A program made the position numbers and the translations under genes. The notes beneath the pieces were generated by a model. It was not told the DNA's origin. It did not search any database and saw only the letters and a program-made list of their open reading frames with translations. From NCBI GenBank assembly GCA_036661515.1, contig JAVWYO010000036.1, positions 1 to 19,957 on the forward strand: a stretch of DNA of 19,957 bases. The letters run 5' to 3'. Each line of letters starts with the position of its first letter. Within the stretch, counting starts at the first letter, position 1. Positions 14,767 through 19,957 of this stretch are shown piece by piece. The stretch is from HGM05232 sp036661515 (GTDB taxonomy: Bacteria; Bacteroidota; Bacteroidia; Bacteroidales; Muribaculaceae).

Positions 14767-16104
14767 ATGAAAACGATTCAAGTAAATACTCAAAACGTTC
14801 TTAGCACAGTCTCTGAAGCTTCAATTAAAGATTTGGCTCCACAGGCAAAATGTGCTATGGAAAAGTTACACAAAGGCACTGGCGAGGGAAACGACTTCTT
14901 GGGCTGGCTCGACCTTCCAACATCTTTATCTCAAGAGCAATTAACCGACATCGAAAACTCAGCTATCGCTCTTCGTGAAAGTTGCAAATACGTCGTTGCC
15001 ATTGGCATTGGTGGAAGCTATCTCGGTTCTAAAGCTGTTATTGAAGCGCTTAGCGACAGTTTCGCGTCTCTTCGTGAGGACAAAAAAGGTGCTACCGTAA
15101 TTTTTGCTGGACAAAATATTGGCGAAGACTATCTTCATGAACTTCAAGCTCTTCTGAAAAACCAAAAATTTGGTATAATAGTAATTTCAAAATCAGGTAC
15201 AACAACCGAACCTGCTATTGCTTTCCGCTTATTAAAAGAGCAACTCGAAGCACAAGAGGGCAAAGCCGTTGCTGCAAAAAGAATTATTGCTATTACAGAT
15301 GCAAAACGTGGAGCTCTTCGCAAACTTGCCGATGAAGAAGGTTATAAAACATTTGTAATCGACGACAACGTTGGTGGACGATTCTCGGTTCTCACTCCCG
15401 TAGGATTACTTCCTATTGCAGTAGCAGGCTTCGACATAAAGCAACTAATAAAGGGTGCCGTTGAAATGCAAAAAACCACTGCATTAGAGGGAAACATTGC
15501 CGAAACTTACGCAATGACTCGTAATGCTCTATATAACGCTGGCAAAAAAATCGAAATACTCGTCAACTTTAACCCAAAACTCCATTTCTTAGGAGAGTGG
15601 TGGAAACAACTTTATGGCGAAAGCGAAGGAAAAAATCACAAAGGTATTTTCCCTGCCGCTGTTGACAACTCTACCGACCTTCACTCAATGGGACAATGGA
15701 TTCAAGACGGAGAAAGAACTATTTTTGAAACTGTTATTTCAGTTATGGAACAAAAATATGAACTCACTATTCCAGCTGACGCAGCCGACCTTGATGGACT
15801 TAACTACATCGCAGGAAAACGCATCGACGAAGTAAACAAAATGGCGGAACTCGGCACAATGATAGCACACGTTGATGGAAACGTTCCAAACATACACATC
15901 GAACTACCAGCACTCACCGAGTTCTGGCTTGGACAACTAATATACTTCTTTGAAAAAGGTTGTGGAATTAGTGGATATATTCTTGGTGTAAACCCATTCA
16001 ACCAACCCGGCGTTGAAGATTATAAACGAAACATGTTTGCTCTACTTAACAAACCTGGCTACGAAGCCGAAAGCGCAGCAATACAACAAAAAATAAAGAA
16101 ATAA
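14767..16104 (+). CDS. pgi: Glucose-6-phosphate isomerase
   Basis: Interconverts glucose 6-phosphate and fructose 6-phosphate in glycolysis and gluconeogenesis. At 445 residues it belongs to the short bacterial form (about 450 residues, as in Bacillus) rather than the 550-residue form. Two SIS domains are visible. The phosphate-binding loop is SKSGTTTE (141-148). R205 lies in GGRFSVLTPVG, the catalytic glutamate region is YGESEGKNHKG (283-293), H305 is in DLHSMGQ, and K420 is in the signature VEDYKRNMF (416-424). No perfect -7 box lies in the 56-base gap behind gpsA, so it is probably the last gene of a lysS-gpsA-pgi operon. A strong terminator follows. Confidence 0.96.
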   Translation: MKTIQVNTQNVLSTVSEASIKDLAPQAKCAMEKLHKGTGEGNDFLGWLDLPTSLSQEQLTDIENSAIALRESCKYVVAIGIGGSYLGSKAVIEALSDSFASLREDKKGATVIFAGQNIGEDYLHELQALLKNQKFGIIVISKSGTTTEPAIAFRLLKEQLEAQEGKAVAAKRIIAITDAKRGALRKLADEEGYKTFVIDDNVGGRFSVLTPVGLLPIAVAGFDIKQLIKGAVEMQKTTALEGNIAETYAMTRNALYNAGKKIEILVNFNPKLHFLGEWWKQLYGESEGKNHKGIFPAAVDNSTDLHSMGQWIQDGERTIFETVISVMEQKYELTIPADAADLDGLNYIAGKRIDEVNKMAELGTMIAHVDGNVPNIHIELPALTEFWLGQLIYFFEKGCGISGYILGVNPFNQPGVEDYKRNMFALLNKPGYEAESAAIQQKIKK

Positions 16105-16122
16105 TCCCCAAAGCTCCCCATC

Positions 16123-16155
16123 AAATAAGCTCCCCATCAAGGAGCTTATTTTTTT
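16123..16155 (+). terminator. Intrinsic terminator after pgi
   Basis: AAATAAGCTCC (16123-16133) pairs over 11 bp with GGAGCTTATTT (16141-16151) around the loop CCATCAA, followed by further Ts to 16155. The left arm region is a direct duplication: AGCTCCCCATCAA occurs at 16112-16124 and again at 16128-16140. Confidence 0.92.
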
Positions 16156-16406
16156 GCCAATAATTTTTAGGCAAAGTATTACGTAAAAAATCCAAAAATA
16201 ACTATCTTTGTTATATTGTTGTCCGCTAAAAAAATGTTCTTGAAAGCTCTTATATGAGCTTCAAATAAAATATATGACGTAATAAACTCCCATTTTCTAT
16301 GACACAAAAGTTTTAACGAACACTAATATTACAAAATATTAATTTTACAGCTTATATTCATCAATCGGTATGATAAAATCTAAAATCATTAACTAAGACA
16401 GAAAAT
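16156..16406 (+). other. Intergenic leader region of the protease gene
   Basis: No gene is seen in the rest of the 302-base gap between pgi and the protease. It holds a candidate promoter at 16203-16210 and, downstream of it, an imperfect hairpin: TTGAAAGCTC (16240-16249), loop TTATAT, GAGCTTCAA (16256-16264), a 9-bp stem with one bulged A. The remaining 140 bases up to the ATG are AT-rich and show no second -7 element. Confidence 0.6.
16203..16210 (+). promoter_or_regulatory. Candidate -7 element of the protease gene
   Basis: TATCTTTG is a perfect TAnnTTTG; TTAC (16179-16182) lies 20 bases upstream as a weak -33. It would give a leader of about 190 nt before the ATG at 16407. No closer TAnnTTTG is present. 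Confidence 0.45.
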
Positions 16407-19400
16407 ATGAAATATCGTTTATTCCTTTTCAGCCTTATACTTGCTCCAATGCTTAGCTGGGGGCAAGTGAATAGTCGATTATCGGCAGAGTTGCAATCAG
16501 CAACACTAACCGCCTCGACAGAAGATCTTATACCCGTTATTATCGCTCTCAAAGATCCCGTAAACAGAGAAGCCGTAGAGCGTAGTGTATCATCGTTGCG
16601 TTCGGTAGATAGCAAGCGAAAGGCAGTTATGCGCCAGCTTTCTCTCGCCCGAACACCAGGACTAAATGCCGTGTCTTCACTACTCAATGTAGCAGTTAGC
16701 CAACACAAAGCTGCCGATGTACAAAAGTTAGTGATCGGAAATCTAATCACTTGTCGCGTCTCTGCATCTACTCTGCAACAGTTGCAACAACACAATCAGG
16801 TGCTATGGATAGACATTGACCGCACTGCAAATTTAAATATTCCAGAGAATAATAGTAATATTAGTGAACCTGCTACCACTCGCGCAACAACACCAACGAT
16901 TTCTTCAAATGTCAACTTTGTAGAAGCACCTCGTGTGTGGAATGAGTTTAAGATAACAGGAAAGGGGATAGTAGTCGCTCTTCTCGATTCCGGAGTAGAT
17001 TACAATCACCCCGATCTACAAGGCAATATGTGGCTGTCGGCTGAATATCCACATTATGGTTGGGATTTTGTTGATAACGACAACGACCCAATTGATGAAC
17101 AAGGACATGGTACTCATTGTGCTGGAACCATTGCAGGAAAACGCACAGGTGCTATTTCCTGTGGTATAGCACCAGATGCAACTATTATGATAGTTCGCAT
17201 ATTAGACAAAAGCAATGGTGGCATACTCAGTAATTTTCTTAAAGGAATTGACTTTGCTGTACGCAACAATGCTGACTTAATCAGCGCCTCATTAGGATTT
17301 GGAAATTTACCTTATCCTACAAAGAATATGGCACGTCAAGCATTTGATGATCTTGCTTTATTTAATATTCCTGCCATCATTGCTGCTGGAAATGATGGTA
17401 AAAATATTAATGGAACTAATAACCAAAGCCTCGCCCAAATTGACAATATACCTGGCGCTATCCCATCACCATGGATTGCACCTGAAACCCCCATTAGTGG
17501 AGGAACATCTTCTGTAATTACAGTAGGAGCTTTAGATAATAATAATTTCATCACTGAATTTTCATCTACTGGTCCAGCATTTTGGGAGACTACTCCTTAT
17601 AACGATTATCCAGTAGCAAATAAAGCTATGCCAGGATTAATAAAACCAGATATTGTGGCACCTGGCTTAGACATACTTTCACTCCAGTTCAATACCAGCG
17701 GATATAAAACTATGTCGGGAACGTCCATGTCCACCCCTTGCGTTGCTGGTGTAGTAGCTCTACTCAAGCAGGCAAACCCAAGACTAAGCATTACGCAAAT
17801 CGACCGTATCCTTCAAAACACAGCAACAAAGCACACGCAGCTAAAGAACAATATCTATGGTTCTGGTAGCGTAAACGCTTATGCAGTAGTATCAGCCGCA
17901 CAACTATCTACACCTACTCGACTATGGATAGCGTTAGATAATGATAAATGTACCCTTTCATGGGAAGCCCCAGAAAAAAAATCTGGGCTAACAGGGTATC
18001 AACTATATGGTGACAATGAGAAGATAGCACGAATTGATGCAAGCAGTTGTGGATATCAATTTAATAAGACAAAACAATATAACAGCTATCACCTTACAGC
18101 CCTCTATGGCTCAACAGAATCTTTAGCTTCTAATTCTGTATCAGGTAATAATGAACAGCTTTACACCCCTCTCCAGCCATATGTGCGTCGCATAGATAAT
18201 AGTAATAGCGTTGTGATGCAATGGCAAACACCTTATGAAAAAATATCTGTCTGTTGGTGCAAAAACACTAACCCAATTAGCACCAGCTCCGAAATAAATT
18301 ACTATAGATCGAGATACTCACCAGATAAATTGAGTGATGTGGCTAAGCTGAAGTTAGCTAACGCAAAGATTTACACCGACTTAGGAATAGGTTCAGAGGC
18401 AACTATAACACTTATAAATGGTGGCGCAATTTTGAAAACTCAAAAAGTTGTGATAGGCAAAAATAATATTTCAAGAATAATAGAAATTGATCTCTCTGAT
18501 ATAAGTGCACAATTTGACCCCACATTAGAGACATTTGTAGAGATGTATACTCCTGAATTTGATGCAATGCTATATGATGAATATGGGTTTGTTAAAAATG
18601 CAAACTACTATTCAAATGATGGAAATACCTGGAAGGAAGTCGACATAGAGGACGTAAAACGAAATGGGAACTTTGCAATTTCATTAGAATTTGAACCTCC
18701 AATTATGTCAACCGTAGCAACCAAGCATAATTTCCTCGGATATAATATATATCAAAATGGGATAAAGATAAATGATAATCCTTTCATGGGAACAAGTTAT
18801 AGGATTGATAATATTTCAGAAGGCTCTCATACATTTGCCGTCACCTCAACCGTAAATGGACGCGAGTCTAATCCATCTTATGAAACTACTTTTGAGATGA
18901 TTCCAGCCCCCTTGTTTACTCCTAAGCCTCAGATTACGCGGATTAGCCAACAAGGAAGTAACGTTTTAATATATATTAACGAAAGAGCTCCGGTAACAAT
19001 TTATCAAGATGATAAATTTCTCCAATTGGCATTTGCTTCACCAACAATCCCCGCAATACTTGAAGATGTAGCTCCAGGAACTCACAAATATATAATTGAA
19101 AGACGTTTTAATGACAAAATAGGTCGCAGCGATGAGAAAACTATCACTGTTGTAGATGCATACATGGCTCCGAAGAATTTTTCTGCCACTCTCAACAATG
19201 ATACACCCTTGCTAAAGTGGATGCCTACCACATCGGCTATTCAACATCATGATGGGACTGAAATTACTACTCCATTTAAATATCCTGAAACAAAATCAAT
19301 CAAAGAATACTATATTGCTACAGGCTGGAGTTCTAAAAAAATGAGCACGGTTGCCAATAAGCAACTAAAGATAATAACAATGAAGATTGAAGCTGGAGTA

Positions 19401-19957
19401 GAGAATATGCACTTATATGTATATAAAAATAAGCAGCTGTGCGCGGAACAGCCTGTTGATGCCTTCGATTATAGATCGCTTGTAATAGAGCTAAATAATC
19501 CAGTAACAGTTGCGGAAGGAGACTCTCTGCTTGTTGCATTGCATGTTAAAAACAAAAATTTTAAAGATATATATTTTGACCGTAGTGAGACTGAAACTCC
19601 CGAAAACAACCTTTTCTCTCTTGATGGTGTGAATTGGGAACCTGTGAGCAAGTACACTACATTAGATAATCCTACAAACCTTAACTGGTATATTACACTT
19701 TTATTTGGCGACGACTCTACCTCTCCAGATCCCTATTCACCACTCCCATCGCACTATCGAGTTATGCGCAACGATAAATTTGTGGGGCTGTTAGGCGGAA
19801 ATGCAAGAGAATTTTCTGACAAACTGCCATCTTATGGTAAATATGACTATACAGTAGAGTCAATATATTCGGGTGCACATGTGCGCACATCTACTCCCGT
19901 GACTGTAGACTACAAGCAATCTTCGGTTGAGAACATTAAAAGTTCAGCTTCAATTAT
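16407..19957 (+). CDS. Secreted subtilisin-family (S8) serine protease, 3' end beyond window
   Basis: An open frame of 1183 codons with no stop before the right edge. Residues 1-20 form a signal peptide ending in LSWGQ, without a lipobox. About 20-165 is an N-terminal propeptide-like region. The S8 domain (about 170-490) has a complete triad: D194 (LLDSGVDYNHPDL), H234 (GHGTHCAG) and S440 (SGTSMSTP), plus the oxyanion N in AAGNDG. Behind it come fibronectin-III-like units (about 500-585, 590-625, 770-830, 835-950 and 1105-1175) and two roughly 135-residue beta-rich modules (about 628-766 and 965-1101). It should act outside the cell or at the surface; a C-terminal sorting domain (type IX secretion) would lie past the edge and cannot be checked. 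It has its own candidate promoter behind the pgi terminator. Confidence 0.92.
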   Translation, partial: MKYRLFLFSLILAPMLSWGQVNSRLSAELQSATLTASTEDLIPVIIALKDPVNREAVERSVSSLRSVDSKRKAVMRQLSLARTPGLNAVSSLLNVAVSQHKAADVQKLVIGNLITCRVSASTLQQLQQHNQVLWIDIDRTANLNIPENNSNISEPATTRATTPTISSNVNFVEAPRVWNEFKITGKGIVVALLDSGVDYNHPDLQGNMWLSAEYPHYGWDFVDNDNDPIDEQGHGTHCAGTIAGKRTGAISCGIAPDATIMIVRILDKSNGGILSNFLKGIDFAVRNNADLISASLGFGNLPYPTKNMARQAFDDLALFNIPAIIAAGNDGKNINGTNNQSLAQIDNIPGAIPSPWIAPETPISGGTSSVITVGALDNNNFITEFSSTGPAFWETTPYNDYPVANKAMPGLIKPDIVAPGLDILSLQFNTSGYKTMSGTSMSTPCVAGVVALLKQANPRLSITQIDRILQNTATKHTQLKNNIYGSGSVNAYAVVSAAQLSTPTRLWIALDNDKCTLSWEAPEKKSGLTGYQLYGDNEKIARIDASSCGYQFNKTKQYNSYHLTALYGSTESLASNSVSGNNEQLYTPLQPYVRRIDNSNSVVMQWQTPYEKISVCWCKNTNPISTSSEINYYRSRYSPDKLSDVAKLKLANAKIYTDLGIGSEATITLINGGAILKTQKVVIGKNNISRIIEIDLSDISAQFDPTLETFVEMYTPEFDAMLYDEYGFVKNANYYSNDGNTWKEVDIEDVKRNGNFAISLEFEPPIMSTVATKHNFLGYNIYQNGIKINDNPFMGTSYRIDNISEGSHTFAVTSTVNGRESNPSYETTFEMIPAPLFTPKPQITRISQQGSNVLIYINERAPVTIYQDDKFLQLAFASPTIPAILEDVAPGTHKYIIERRFNDKIGRSDEKTITVVDAYMAPKNFSATLNNDTPLLKWMPTTSAIQHHDGTEITTPFKYPETKSIKEYYIATGWSSKKMSTVANKQLKIITMKIEAGVENMHLYVYKNKQLCAEQPVDAFDYRSLVIELNNPVTVAEGDSLLVALHVKNKNFKDIYFDRSETETPENNLFSLDGVNWEPVSKYTTLDNPTNLNWYITLLFGDDSTSPDPYSPLPSHYRVMRNDKFVGLLGGNAREFSDKLPSYGKYDYTVESIYSGAHVRTSTPVTVDYKQSSVENIKSSASI

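Noticed and set aside
16361..16795. 144-codon minus-strand frame over the start of the protease gene
   Set aside because: It lies antisense to a clear signal peptide and propeptide region and its translation has no recognisable protein pattern.
1..19957. tRNA or rRNA genes
   Set aside because: No T-loop-like GTTCRANYC with a matching acceptor stem or rRNA-like segment was noticed by eye; a covariance-model scan was not possible.

Overview
The window looks like a chromosomal housekeeping segment from a member of the Bacteroidales. Three things point there. The DNA is AT-rich. Most genes lack a Shine-Dalgarno sequence but are preceded by the Bacteroidetes sigma-factor signature (about TTTG, 19-21 bases, TAnnTTTG). 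The gene content is typical of the group: a ROK regulator with an N-terminal helix-turn-helix, a DUF4254/GT9 pair, a viroplasmin-RNase H fusion, tandem FKBP isomerases followed by an Lrp regulator, a YfhO membrane protein, and lysS-gpsA-pgi. The family within the order (Muribaculaceae, Prevotellaceae or similar) cannot be fixed from this sequence.

Layout. Positions 1-370 are an AT-rich leader of a ROK repressor (371-1579, +). Facing it is a two-gene minus-strand operon (DUF4254 then GT9, 3269 down to 1589) with a near-ideal promoter at 3297-3328. An RNase H gene (3979-3338, -) and shikimate kinase (4065-4619, +) diverge from back-to-back promoters. Shikimate kinase converges on a class III-like sirtuin (5335-4643, -). 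Next come a cytoplasmic FKBP, a lipoprotein FKBP, a strong terminator and an Lrp/AsnC regulator. A 102-bp palindromic MITE-like element (7805-7906) follows, and then the yfhO - methyltransferase-like - elaA operon (7997-11706). A repeat-rich intergenic region (11707-11973) precedes lysS-gpsA-pgi (11974-16104), which ends in a strong terminator. The last 3.55 kb is the open 5' part of a large secreted subtilisin-family protease (16407 to beyond the right edge).

Functionally the genes cover envelope sugar transfer (GT9, YfhO), aromatic amino acid synthesis (AroK), translation (LysRS), central carbon and phospholipid precursor metabolism (Pgi, GpsA), protein folding in the cytoplasm and envelope (two FKBPs), and secreted proteolysis.

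No CRISPR array, complete transposase, rRNA or tRNA was seen. The structures least explained by ordinary genes are three. One is the MITE-like element, a 39-bp fragment of which forms the stop codons of both aroK and the sirtuin gene. The second is the set of 9-bp tandem repeats plus inverted repeat upstream of lysS. The third is the roughly 190-nt structured leader of the protease gene. I found no convincing undescribed multi-gene system; these are small regulatory or mobile-DNA observations.
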